Source of the DNA: Solea solea
Taxonomy: Eukaryota > Chordata > Actinopteri > Pleuronectiformes > Soleidae
DNA length: 64,000 nucleotides
Direction of reading: 5' to 3'
Assembly (NCBI RefSeq): GCF_958295425.1
Contig: NC_081144.1
Coordinates: 8,431,186 to 8,495,185, forward strand
The position numbers were made by a program, and so were the translations under genes. The notes below the pieces were generated by a model. The model saw only the letters and a program-made list of their open reading frames with translations, was not told where the DNA came from and did no database searches. Shown piece after piece: positions 37,701 through 48,984 of this stretch. Within the stretch, counting starts at the first letter, position 1. Every line of letters begins with the position of its first letter.

Positions 37701-40149
37701 TGCATTAAAATTCAATATCTAGGTAATGTTTGGAAATATATGAACATGATGCATGTGAAGTGTTATGGCACTCAAACATGGTTTTTATCAAGCGTTCAAA
37801 TACACAGAAAAAACTGGTGTGGGGAACAAGCTATGAACACGTAGAGGGACTAAACCACTGGCTACAGTGAGTCTATACTGGACCTACTGCGTTGACACAT
37901 ACCAGACATGAGATCAATTAGCCCATTAACACTGAGCAAGCCTAGTGACCTCAGACAAGGACATGGCAAAGCACTCACATAGCTTAACTTCAAGTCTATT
38001 AATACCACAGCAGCCTTTGGCTTCAATGGAGATTGTGGTATGAAGATAAAACTGCTACATCTCCTTCCAAGCTTCTCTAACATGCAGTTTGTGCCCAAAC
38101 ACATGGAGTTCTATCATCCACAGTAATAAATGAACACAAGTGCTAAGACTCAATATGTTTAGTTACACCGATGATAACAATATTATTTTTTTTGCTGTGT
38201 CAGTGATAGTTAAACTTAAATTCACTATTTTAGTCAGCAAGATGGAATGACTTTTGCCTCATTCTTGCCAAAAACTGCCCCCCCCCCCCAACTGTGACAA
38301 AGAAATCTCTGTTTTCTGTCTGCCCTCCTCTTGTGTGAGCTTTTGATTTTCTCTCAAGTCGTAGTACTGCCCAATACAGTATGCACAGACAATGACCTTC
38401 AAAGCTTTTAGATAATTTAAAAGTTGCAGTAGCAACCGTTCAAGTGTTTCTCATCCTGAACTTCCTGTGATTCCAAAGCCAGACGAGTTCAAGAGACTCT
38501 TCATCTGAAAGAAAACAGTGTATGAGACACAGCAGAAAGCCAACAATAACTTACACTTTTACAATGACAGCATGCTTTTTACTTCTCATTTGGGACTTTT
38601 GAATCTATTTACAACCTGATCATTTAAATACCCACTCCACTATACTGCTAGACGCAGCTCCTCAGTGAATGCAGCACAATATTCTGCATTGTTGTGACAA
38701 CATTAGGTTTGCCAAGTTTGCTACATGAATAATTTTAGGATTATTCATTCAAACCATAGTAAATAGCTGCCGTTACAGCCACATGTCGAGGTCCTGTCTG
38801 TGCAAAGCACTTCTTATGCAAGACCCTGCTATGTTACCTGGAAACAACTAAAAGGACTTAATGGAGGGAGGGGAAAAAACAACAAGCAGAGCAAATCACT
38901 TGCATTCTCTGTACATTTAAAGTGTTAGCTGTGTTTTTTTTTTTATAACCACATGTAGTGAAAAATGAAATGGCAACGAGATTCTCATCAGTATAAATAA
39001 TGCACACATATATGAGATTTGATCCGATATATCAAACACTGTGCTTTATGAAGGTGTAAGGTAATTTCAACGTTTCCCACCTAATAACACAATACTTAAA
39101 CTACTGTACATAGCATTAAAGCTGTAGTGTGTAACTTTTAAATAAAAAAAAACAAACAACGTTTGTTACACTCAAACCACTGTTAAATGAGTTCACATGT
39201 TAAGCATATCACGACTCCATCTCTCCGTATAGCTGCACACAGAGTGATCCATTTTTCGACATGAATAAGCAGGCGAGGAGGCGGAAGACGCGCACCGCGA
39301 GAGTAAAGCAACACAGCTTCATACAGTTCCAAGAGACAAGGTTCAGAAGAGGATTCTACTGCAGAAAATAAGCCTGGATGTTCAGTAAGATTTCACAAAC
39401 AAATTCTCATCATAAATCAGGATTTTGACTTTTGTCGCGATGGTGAATGAGATCAATGCCTGCATGTGCCACAGCACAGCTGCTGCTGTTCTTGCACCAT
39501 GCAGCTCCAAGTTGGGGGGTAAAACTTTCCCTGGATCCCAAACTTTCACCTAAGTAATTACCTGCTCGCGACTACAGATTTTTCAGATTACCAGGAACTC
39601 TAGAGGGGCGGGGCTGATTGGTGGAACACATGTTGCATGTGTTTAAACCAATGCAGCTGCAACCCACCTTTAAACAAGACCTTTAAAAGCAGACAAAGAA
39701 AGAAGAACTTATCCATTTATCGGTCATTTCGAAAATATGGAGCAAAAGAAAAGGACGTATGACAAGTGGACGGACGACGAGGTCCAGGCTCTTTTGAGCG
39801 CATTTGCCCAGGTAAATAAGTTCCTGGTACATTAATGTTTCTGTAATAGAAGTTACACACTGGAGCTTTAATGTATGTGTACCAGTAGTGATAAAGAACT
39901 CATGTAATTGTCTCAGTCTCCAGATTTACAAGCTTTAAACTGGACTACATGCACTCGTTGTACTCAGTGATTTTACTCTATTCAGTCTGAATGTCTTGAA
40001 AACCTAGTGACTGTTTTGTTACCCAATTTAAATCCAAGGAATCTTTGACTTTATTCTCTGGCACCCGTGCCCATGTACATACAGTAATCCAGATTAGAGA
40101 TGAGAATGAGTAACAAGCACCTACCAGAGGAGGGAGTCAGGAGGATCAT
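32886..40149 (-). CDS. tmem269: CDP-alcohol phosphatidyltransferase-family multi-pass membrane protein (tmem269-like)
   Basis: Six coding exons, 40149-40125, 37153-37006, 36308-36211, 34298-34155, 34051-33851 and 32995-32886, join in phase to 241 residues plus stop. The start codon follows a splice acceptor at 40168. The segment NALSVANMVMGMSSILS resembles the first helix of bacterial PssA-type phosphatidylserine synthases. It is followed by the family motif D-xx-DG-xx-AR-x8-G-xxx-D-xxx-D, complete as D74, D77-G78, A81-R82, G91, D95 and D99; the motif is split by the exon 4/5 junction. About five hydrophobic segments are visible. By family it should move a phospho-headgroup between a CDP-linked donor and an alcohol in an intracellular membrane, but the substrate is unknown. 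The tmem269 name rests on memory that this vertebrate protein is PssA-like; the family is much surer than the symbol. Confidence 0.82.
34697..34738. repeat. (TA)n microsatellite
   Basis: About 20 TA units followed by a degenerate ATATAC-rich segment to about 34790, inside an intron of the tmem269-like gene. The sequence is self-complementary. Confidence 0.95.
35411..35825. mobile_element. hAT-like MITE in a tmem269-like intron
   Basis: The left end CAGACATGTCCAAAATCTGG and the right end AAGTTTGGACACCCCTG are imperfect inverted repeats. The flanks CTGTAAGC (35403-35410) and CAGTAAGA (35826-35833) are a diverged candidate 8-bp duplication. The inside is AT-rich with an A-run and has no transposase. 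Confidence 0.7.
37154..40124 (-). other. large intron of the tmem269-like gene
   Basis: About 3 kb between coding exons 1 and 2. It holds a C-run (about 38279-38289), the TIR-bounded element at 39116-39872 described separately, and otherwise AT-rich sequence without recognised exons on the minus strand. Confidence 0.5.
39116..39872 (+). mobile_element. TIR-bounded element with a Myb/SANT-like exon
   Basis: The left end reads TTAAAGCTGTAGTGTGTAAC and the right end GTTACACACTGGAGCTTTAA, nearly perfect inverted repeats. A related pair of ends bounds another element at 63392-63965. Near the right end, on the plus strand from 39737, an ATG opens MEQKKRTYDKWTDDEVQALL and runs a few more residues to a good donor (CCAG|GTAAAT at about 39811). 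The KWTDDE...ALL pattern resembles the start of Myb/SANT-like (trihelix) DNA-binding proteins, including accessory proteins of PIF/Harbinger transposons. GGGGCGGGGC and CCAAT-like motifs precede it (about 39605-39655). No second exon was found, so this is probably a shortened derivative. Confidence 0.6.
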
Positions 40150-40414
40150 GATTGTGTCTGGCCAAAAGCTGAAAGAGTAAAAATAATCAAATGACAGTGC
40201 ATTACATTAAACCGCATAGAAAACATTTGCAGAGCAGTAAATAAGCCACTGTTTTACTATGTCAACGTTAAAATAGAATTAAACTGTACAACAATACCCT
40301 CAGAATTACTTACTAAGACTTTTGCTGATCCTCTTTGGTAGCGACCAAACTACACATTGTATTTTAGTATCATGATTAGTCTTAAATAGACCAGACAGGT
40401 GTGCCATGAGCACG

Positions 40415-40515
40415 ACAGTGTGTGTGTGTGTGTGTGTGTGTGTAATGGTATTTACTACCTCGTTATGACCTATTTTGACATAAACACTGTCAGGACCAAA
40501 GGTCCTCATGGAAAC
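40415..40515. repeat. TG microsatellite with dispersed fish repeat
   Basis: A TG run (about 40419-40442) is followed by sequence containing TAAACACTGTCAGGACCAAA, related to segments near 2.5 kb and 8.1 kb that also adjoin CA/TG runs. Confidence 0.6.
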
Positions 40516-41278
40516 CAAATCTCCACGTTTTAATGCAGGCTAATGAAAATAAAGTAAAATACACGAGAACACATTTGAACACGCATCTTCACAATAAACC
40601 AAGATTACTAAAAACTTAAAGGGCTACTTCATGCAAAAAATATACCGGTTTTTTTTTATTCATTTCCAGAGATAAATGTGTTATGTGTCTCATTCCCAAC
40701 AACAGAGGAAGTTGAAAAAAAAAAAAATTGACAAGAAGTCAAAGTCAAAGAGTAAAAGATTTAATGTGTAAAATAAAAAAAATAAAAAATAAAATACATT
40801 TTTAAAAAAATAATAATTTAACTGCTTGACATTAAATGTCAATTGTTATAAGATTACATGCATGACCTATCTTTCGTTCATTAAAGTTCCCGGCTAGCAG
40901 AAGTTTAAAAGGAGACAGAACCGGAATTGCAGCATTTATGTCATTTTGAACGTAATTAAATGCAATAGATTTTTAACATTGTCCACCATCACCACCACGC
41001 GCCATCTTCTATACTTTACTGCAGTCACCGTGCAAAAGCAGCAGCGGCGGCAGCAGCACAAGAAGGACAACACAACAGGCTGGTCTCCAGTGGCATCTGT
41101 GAGGAGGCGCACACTAACATCCCTTCATCTTTGCGGAAACATTATAGGAGCAACTGCGTCACAGCTAGCCTACATCCTAAGCAAAACAAATGCGCCGCAG
41201 ACAAAATCTACTCTGATTTAAAACGAATACCATTTATTTACTGACAGAGTCACAGACACACAGCGCGTCACATCTTAC

Positions 41279-41530
41279 CTGAAATGATTTCCACAGATTA
41301 CAGAACACAATGAAAATAATGGAGGCGTCTAAATGCGGACGTACAGCTAACCTAACAGTCTCTCTGTCTTCTCTCTCTCAATCTCTCTCTGGCTCTATCT
41401 GGCTCTCTCTCTCTCTCCCTCTCTCTCTCTTTCTGGCTCTTACTGGCTGATTTCTCTTTGTTTACTGACTGGACGAAACATGGATGGTCTTTACCTGTGC
41501 ACTTCGCAGCCGCTTCTCTCTGCCTGTCCT
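41279..41530 (-). promoter_or_regulatory. probable 5' untranslated exon and promoter of the tmem269-like gene
   Basis: A strong donor CAG|GTAAGA ends a putative exon at 41279 on the minus strand; it could splice to the acceptor at 40168, 19 nt before the start codon. Upstream are CT-rich tracts (about 41359-41437) and an ETS-like ACCGGAAAT followed by TGACG (41566-41578). The only notable upstream ATG opens a short frame that stops early. The transcription start is not determinable. Confidence 0.5.
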
Positions 41531-41775
41531 TTTAAAGACCAAGTATAACGCCGCTGGAATATTCCACCGGAAATGACGCTATACCATTCGTTCGAGCTTT
41601 TTCCATAACATTGTCGGAAAAGTTTGTGTTGTATTTTCGGTAATATGCGGAGAAAAAGCACACTGGTATCACTTAATTATTAATTAACATCGTCATATGG
41701 ATGTTAGGATTGTGACAGCAATAAGGCAATTCATAACAATCAATCATTTTAATACAAAACTTGCACATCTCAAAG

Positions 41776-41870
41776 ACAGAGCCGTTCCTAGCTTTGTGGG
41801 GGCCCTGTGCAAGATGCTGTTTGGGGGCCCCTAGCTTGCCAAACTTCGATGGAGAGATTATGATCCATGA
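41776..41870. repeat. possible transposon terminus
   Basis: CCTAGCTTTGTGGGGGCCCT and GGGGGCCCCTAGCTTG resemble the end of a dispersed fish DNA transposon. No matching opposite end was found nearby. Confidence 0.3.
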
Positions 41871-42109
41871 AGAAGAGCCACAATCTATTGCATTTCATGA
41901 GCAATACAGGCTGCACACATGACAACTTCTCATTAAAATGAAGCACCTTAAGTTGAGCCACTCAAGGCTAGTTAAACTGATAAAAAAAATATAATAATAA
42001 CAAGGAAAACAACAACCCTCTATAGATTAGTAAATAAATGTTTATTTAGCTCTACCAGCAACACAAATTCCCAAAACCCAAAACATTAATTAAACAAAAA
42101 AATAAAAAG

Positions 42110-42318
42110 GGGTACACAGTGGTTTAGTGGTTAGTGCTCTTGCCTTGCTGCAAGAAGACCCAGATTCGAGCCCTGGTTGGAACAAGGGCTTTTCTGCATG
42201 GAGTTTGCATGTTCTCCACCGTGTGTGCGTGGGTTTTCTCCGGGTTCTCCAGCTTCCTCCCACAGTCCAAAAACATGCAATGGGGGATAAGGTAAATTGG
42301 ACACCCTAAATTGACCAA
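42110..42318 (+). repeat. tRNA-headed SINE-like element
   Basis: GGTTTAGTGGTTAGTGCTC resembles a pol III A box and GATTCGAGCCC a B box at tRNA-like spacing. They are followed by GGAGTTTGCATGTTCTCC and CTTCCTCCCACAGTCCAAAA, words I recall from abundant fish repeats. The element ends near the perfect palindrome at 42321. The copy may be old; no target duplication was established. Confidence 0.6.
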
Positions 42319-42320
42319 AT

Positions 42321-42371
42321 TCCAATATTAGTTTTAACAACAAAAACCTTGTTGTTAAAACTAATATTGGA
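42321..42371. repeat. perfect 23-bp inverted repeat with 5-nt loop
   Basis: Arms 42321-42343 and 42349-42371 are exactly complementary, separated by AAACC. The key word is AATATTAGTTTTAACAAC. It lies directly after the SINE-like element. Confidence 0.97.
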
Positions 42372-43174
42372 GTTACTGAAGTTGGAGGAACTTAACATGT
42401 AACCCATTGAATATGATCAACAGAAATCAGCATAGACTGTTTAAAAACACAATTTACCAGCATCTATTTTCAGTGCAACAATGAAAACAAACCAACACTA
42501 AAAATAATACTAACTCAGTTGAGTTAGCAATAATCCACTGCCACAATAGTCCAAAGTAGGACTGATATTTATTAGTCACTTAATAAATAACTAGTGTTAT
42601 TTAAAAAGCAGTACTACACTTCTAATTACAGGTCTATAAAATATGCACTACATTTAATACATTAATCAAAAGTTATCCTTAAGTAAGTTTAAGTGGCAAA
42701 TATCAGGGAGACAATGTATACTAGACAATGACAGAACAGACATCTGAACAACAACAACAACACATCCTCCCTCCCTGCTATAGTTAGACAAAACACGCCT
42801 GGTGTCACTCACTTGAGTCACTCAGTCCCATGGCAGGACAGCACCATCTATTCACATGTGACAGTACTGAATGTGATTGTTACCAATTGCTATAAATACA
42901 GAAAGACATTTGAGAATAAAAATAGATTCAGTTATGTTTATTACATTGTTATACACATTACAACAAGCACTAAAATCAAATCATGTTCACATCATTTTCA
43001 GGGGGAGATGTTGTCTTTGAGAGATAAGGAAGTTTACCAGACAATAGGTTGTAGTATCTTTGGAGTTTAACTTAAATCACGACACTGCAACTGTTGCTGC
43101 TTTGATGTAGACCTTTATTTTATATGTCATGAGTCCCTCAAATGCCAACAACAGATTATTTTAACATAAAGATT

Positions 43175-43460
43175 ACTTTTCATTGTTATGCAGATGATAC
43201 ACAGTTGTATCCATGAAGTCAGATGATAGTTCAATCATGATCAAGTTGTAAAGCTCCAGGAATGACTCATGAATTGGATGACCCAACGTTTTAGTTCTTA
43301 AGGCAGACAAAACTGAAGTCTCGCCCTAAACACCTTAGGGAAGCAATATATGAACACTTATTCACCCTGGATGGCATTACCATAGCCTCCAGTTCTACTG
43401 TCAGGATCCTTGGAGTTATTTTCAACCCAGATTTGTCTTTCGACTCACATATACAAGTCT
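43175..43460 (+). mobile_element. degenerate L2/Rex1-type LINE reverse transcriptase fragment
   Basis: One frame reads HCYADDTQLYP then a stop, with the YADD catalytic box of reverse transcriptase. A further frame reads LDGITIASSSTVRILGVIF and DLSFDSHIQ, the segment following the palm domain in fish L2-like LINEs. Stops and frame changes between them show that the copy is dead. Confidence 0.75.
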
Positions 43461-43639
43461 GTAAGTCAGCCCTTTCACTCAGCAACCTTGCACTGCTGAG
43501 GAAGATGAGACAAGAAGCGCAGGGAGTCAGGATGAGCACCACAGCACTGCTGAGCCACCTGTTGCAGTTGGTCACGTTCCATCAGAACCCCCTGACACCA
43601 GCTCCTCAGGAGAACCACCACATTGCACAAAGCAAGTCA

Positions 43640-44330
43640 TGAAGGACAAAGAACCTGGAGACTAAAGTGTAGAGAAGACTAAACGATGACCTGGCATTTA
43701 TACTCAACTCTCTCAAGGGCAGTGCGGAAGACAGGATGAACATCTTCAGTGGCATAATCTAGGATGAATACCTCAGCAGTTTTGGCCCGTCTGAAAAAAG
43801 GCATACAAAATCCATTCAAGATCCTTTCAAGATGGCCAGAAGTTTGTTAGAGGAGAAAAAGAGTGATACATTGATCGTGGCAAAGGAAGACCTGGAGGAC
43901 CATGTAAGGAGGTAAGGAGGCAGATGTCAGATCCCAGTTATGTGCCCCAACCAGCTGCACCATCCCATGAGTTCAGAATGGCGCCATCCAAGCTGAGAGA
44001 AGTGAGCGACACTGCCAGGTCAAGCTCTGCCCCTGGGCCAAATGGAATTCCACACAAGCTCTACAGAAGATGCCTGCAAGTGCTGAAAGAACTGAAAGAA
44101 CTGAAGTGATCTGGAAACAACAGTGTCTCCCAGTTGAGTGGCGAAGAGCGGGGGTCAACCTGATCCCAAAACAGCAAGAGTCAGCAGTTCCAAAGCATCG
44201 CACTGCTCAAGGAAGAGGTGAAGATTTTCTTTGTGGTGGTGCCAAGGGGTTGACAATTTTTCTACTCCGAAACTGGGCAGAGAATATACAATGGGGCTTA
44301 CAGACAAGACATTAGGAGGAGCTACAGACT
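43640..44330 (+). mobile_element. second degenerate non-LTR reverse transcriptase fragment
   Basis: Frames in order give ARSLLEEKKSDTLIVAKEDL, then SSSAPGPNGIPHKLYRRCLQ, then WRRAGVNLIPKQQ and LTIFLLRN. The APGPNGIP block and the later WRRA...IPK block match the finger region of a reverse transcriptase family common in fish genomes. Several stops and frame shifts interrupt it. It differs from the L2-like fragment just upstream, so the two are different insertions. Confidence 0.7.
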
Positions 44331-46790
44331 AAATCAGGAAACTAAGAAGGCACAGGGAAATAGAGGAAAATAGGAACAAAGATCACCCGAAATTCCGAAA
44401 GCCAAAAGCCAAATACACCAGAACCAAAGTTCCAACTGAATAAATAAGTAAAATTCAATGGGTTAAGGTCCAGTGGTGAGAGGTCATGACAGTCACTCGT
44501 CTTGTGCATGGGCACAACAAACAGTGTCATGTTTCAATGATCATAAGCTGGGTGAAGACCTTGCTGGAAGAGAGGATTTGCACCATGGAGGGGGGTCGAT
44601 TGTATATTATTTATCTGTCTTTAAATATAATGTATGCGATGTAAGAACTGACTTTATCTTTATCTTTTGAATTTGTGATCTCTTGGTATAGGATCTTATA
44701 TGTAAACAAAATAGCCTTGCCTTGTCAAATGAATCCGACCCGAATGAAAACTCACCTTGACATACGCGTGAAGGTAAAGTCGGTGTCACTTTTTATAGGG
44801 TCAAAATATGAAAATGGGGAGAAATGTTGAAACAAACGGAGTAACAGAGCTTTGATGAAGATTTCACTATAAAAGGGCCGCTTGACATAAAAGTCGCATC
44901 TGAACCTGTGTGTTTGATATGAAAACAATGTGCTCATGAGGGATAGTAGGTGTGGCTAACGTGAGAGTCCTCTTGTTGTCTTGGCCTTAATGCTCACAAG
45001 GTTATTTCACTCTTCAGCCACTGTGTTTGATGCTGTTACTACACCGAGTGGAAGCCAATATTATAATATAATAATATTTGCCAATACTCAAGTGATACAT
45101 GGACAAGAATGTGACTCTCCAACATGTCTATTTGCATGTGTGAAATGTAATCAACCACATTTCACCACTAATGACTCTGGGTGGGCGTAATAGAAAGTAA
45201 TACTTACTCCTTATTCTGCTTGTCTCACCATAAATGCTTGCATAGCTTGGTTTAGACATTCATCTTTCTGTTTCAAGGCCCAAGGCCACATTTCTCCTTC
45301 TACAGGCTTCTCTTTGTGTGCTGCACAGATAAGCTAATGACGTGACAAATGGCAATAAAAACAATGTACCTTTCTCTGTGCCTCAGAGCCATTTTGACCT
45401 GCCTCTGAGGTGTTGCTCATCTTGACTCTCTCTTTGCAAAGAAATAAACAGCTATGTGATACTCATGCTTTTATAACCTCATCAGACATCTTAATCCTGT
45501 CACCACAGTTCAGTTGTCCCTGACTCCTTAGTATTTAGCCTCTGTGCTCCCTTGTCTATGTCGTTGGATCATCCTTTCTATGTCCTGTTCTTCATTGTGT
45601 GTACGCTTGTCTTTACCCTTGTGTCCCTAAGTTATCAGTATTTTGGACTTAGTATATAAATTTATTTGTATCTTTTTGGATTCTGTCTCCTTACCCTTAT
45701 TTTTGGATTTCCACTACCTCTGCTGCTCGGCCTTCTGCAAGTTCATACTCTGTTTTCTGGGAATTCTGTTTTGTGTTCAAATGTAAGTAAAAAGGTTAAC
45801 TCGACCACTTAAGTCTAACCCATGACATGTGTGTATACTTGTAAAACTACTAAAAATTAAGACAATATTTCACATTAGTGAGTTCAAGTCAAGAAGAAAA
45901 CAAGACCTAACGTCAAGTCTTGACATAACTGAAATGAAGATGCACAACTGACCTTGTTTAAGCTGCATTTACACAGGCAAACCCACAGGTGGCGTCATAA
46001 CTACAAGAAACAGAATCGTATGAGGTTGGATGAGAGCAGCTCAACCTTTCTTTAGCTTAAATTTGTTGTAGAAAATGAACAATTTCACTGAAAAAACAAA
46101 CCAAAAACATGACATGAGTTTTATGACACAGAGTCATAAAAGACTCTTGTGGTAATCATCACATGTGAAAGATCCATCTGGCTGTGGTCCACTGATGGAA
46201 ACAATGATCTCAAAGAAAATCCATTTACAGACAGTCAAAAAGTCTGAGTGACCGGAGTTTTTCCTTCATTTTATTCTAAGTGAGACTTTAGTGAATCAGT
46301 CAGCCAGATAATAAATCAATGAATTCAAAGTTCAGTCTTTACTTAACGCAAACACAACTATTTCTGGACAGTAATAAACAAATGTCCTTTTATTCTGGGT
46401 CTGTATCCAACTTGTTACACCAACCCATAATGTGTATTAGGAAAAGACTCACTCATCATCTACTGTTTTATCTTTCCACATGAGGGCCGCAGGGATCTGG
46501 CACCAATGCAAACTGACTTAGGAAGGGACATACGATACAATTGCTACAATATGAAAACAAATAAAAATAATTCTAAGCATCCATCAATCAATCAATTCAA
46601 ATGTGTGATCTTGTGACTTCAGTATTTGGAATCCTGTTGAAGCACCGTTAACCTAAAAATGTTGATTTTCTCTATGGACTTCGGTGCAGGGGAGTGAGCA
46701 GCAAACGGTGAGGCGGCTTACCCAGAGTAGAGCTGGTCACAGGAATATGAGAAAAGAAAACTCAAAAGATTAAAAATAGCACATGAATTT
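44331..46790. other. intergenic, no recognised gene
   Basis: AT-rich sequence between LINE debris and the 3' end of hspg2. I saw no coding exon, repeat family or RNA gene that could be supported. Confidence 0.4.
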
Positions 46791-48984
46791 TCTTTTTATT
46801 TAAGAAACACCAAAGGCAAGGGGAGCGTCTTTCCACAATGGAAATTGAATAGTTTGGTCGTCCTGTCATGGACAATATTCCATCTGGTACAGTTTCATTC
46901 ATTTAACTGTGTTGTTTACTTTTTTCTGCCTAAAAAAAGAAAAAAAAAATCATCTTTATCAAAAGTGCATCTTTCATATTTTGTGATGGGGGGGTGAAAT
47001 CAGAAAGCAGTGGCGGTTTCATCAGTGTACAGTGTCTAAAGTATGAATATCCAGTTCAGAAACAGATAAATCATAGATGTCCAACAGGGGGAAACACACT
47101 AGCCTACTCTGCTTTAGTGTCTTCATCGTGGACCACAGGTTTGGCTCCTTTCAGTTCATAGCACGTTCATGATGACACCGTTCTGCGCAAATAAATAATC
47201 CTTTCATCGCATTTGGAGCCTAAGACTTTTTTTCAATGAGGGAATAATAAGACCAGTTTCAAACCATCTGAGCAGGTTATGACATATTTGAACCTTTCAC
47301 ATACATTCACTGGGCTTGATTTCTGTCACCTTTACTGGAAAGGGTATTTTTTTAAAAACATGGGGGAGGCAACAGGGTGTGGGAGGAAATACATAATAAC
47401 CAAACAAAAGAAAGAAAAATAGCAAGCATCTCTAAAATGGCTGAATCAAAAAAAACATAAGCACTGAAAAAGAGGAAAAGACCCAAAATAAATAAAAACG
47501 AGGCAACTCTAAGTGATAGGATAGTGCTCAATCTTAGGATGTTAATACGAAATCGGAAGCGTACAAAAATCCGAAAAAGGTTTGCGTGTTGTTTTGTGGT
47601 GCGGGACAGCATGCTTTATCGGAGCTACACTACTGGTCGCAGCACATACAGGAGGCTTCCACTGCATTCTCATAACACTTCTATCATAACTGTGTCCCAG
47701 TTGCTTTTTGGCTGCAAGTGAGTCTGCCACTGCATTCTCAGAGGAAACAATCTACAGAGACTTTTATCGCTCACTGAAATCGGAGAATTAGGCCGTTTTT
47801 GAGTGGATCCTCCAGAGGATATGGACAACAACGATGTACGCACACGCAAATACACACAGCTGATCGGGGGCTTAAAGTCGTGTAAAACTGTGAGAAATGG
47901 AAAAGGCTGAGACAACAGACATAATCAACAACTGTACTTCATTTTCAGATTCAGACTTGTCCGGCAGATTTACACACACTCAGTTTTTAAAAACTCCTTC
48001 TTCTTTTTTTTAAAGATCCACTCAATCACACAAAGTCTGAGGTGGACAAACAATCGCGCCGTATCGTCACAAAATCAACTTGAAAATGGTAAATGTTTTC
48101 GCTCCCTCGACACGTGACAGCCAGACTTCTGTACGACCATGTGCTGTGTCTTCCTGTCTGGACAGTAGCACCAGGGTTTCTTTCTTTCTCATAGCAAAAA
48201 AAGAAAAAATACAGACGTATTCGGAAGACACAGCAACAGCGTGAGTGCGCAAAGGAGCAGGACTTGTAACGTTTGCAGTTATTGATGTGTGTGTGTTTTC
48301 GACCACGTGAGTTGTGTGACTGTGACAGTGTGCGCTCCTCTCCCAAGACGTTGAATACATGCTCGCACAAGGCTGGGGGGGTGGGGAGGAAGGGGTTGGG
48401 GGCGGTTCCTCTACAGAAGTGAAGAAAGAAGGCCTAAATGTCTTCAAGTATTAATACAGTTAGGCCCATTAAAAAAAGCCTGGGACACACAGTATTAGAA
48501 CCCAGAATAAACCCTAGGAAAGTTGAAGAGCAGTTATGGTTAGTTTGCATGTCTTCCCCACAAATATAATATATATATTCATATATATATATAAATAAAA
48601 ATTCAGTGCTGTAAAAACATCTCCAACTCCATAGGATCTGACCCATCGTAGAAAGGCCTAATATTTTTTACTCTTACTGTTCTCATGACTAAAACTACTG
48701 CTGGAAGTATGTAAACTGTACTGGTTCTCCTGTGTTAATAGTGTGTCATTGATACAACACTGAGGAAGAGAATTTCTTCTCTTCTTCTTTTTTTTTCTTT
48801 TTTCTTTTTGGTTTTTTACTGCACACAGAGTGGTGTCATCTTTGTTTTTGTTTTTGGTAGCGGCGAAAGCACCAAGTTTGCCCAGGCTCTGCGTGAGTCT
48901 GCTTCATGCATGACATCACTCCATAGTCTCTCTGTGTGTGGTATGTGTGTATGTGTGTGTTTGTGTGAGCCAGCCGCCCGCGGT
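46791..48984 (-). other. probable hspg2 3' UTR
   Basis: After the hspg2 stop no further exon is recognisable. On the minus strand a canonical AATAAA lies at 46800-46795, giving a possible 2.2-kb untranslated region. Earlier polyadenylation is possible. The stretch is AT-rich with short A- and T-runs and an ATATAT-rich patch (about 48565-48595). Confidence 0.4.

Noticed and set aside
42321..42371. Hairpin considered as a microRNA gene
   Set aside because: A 5-nt loop and 23-bp stem are too short for a canonical precursor; kept only as an inverted-repeat observation.
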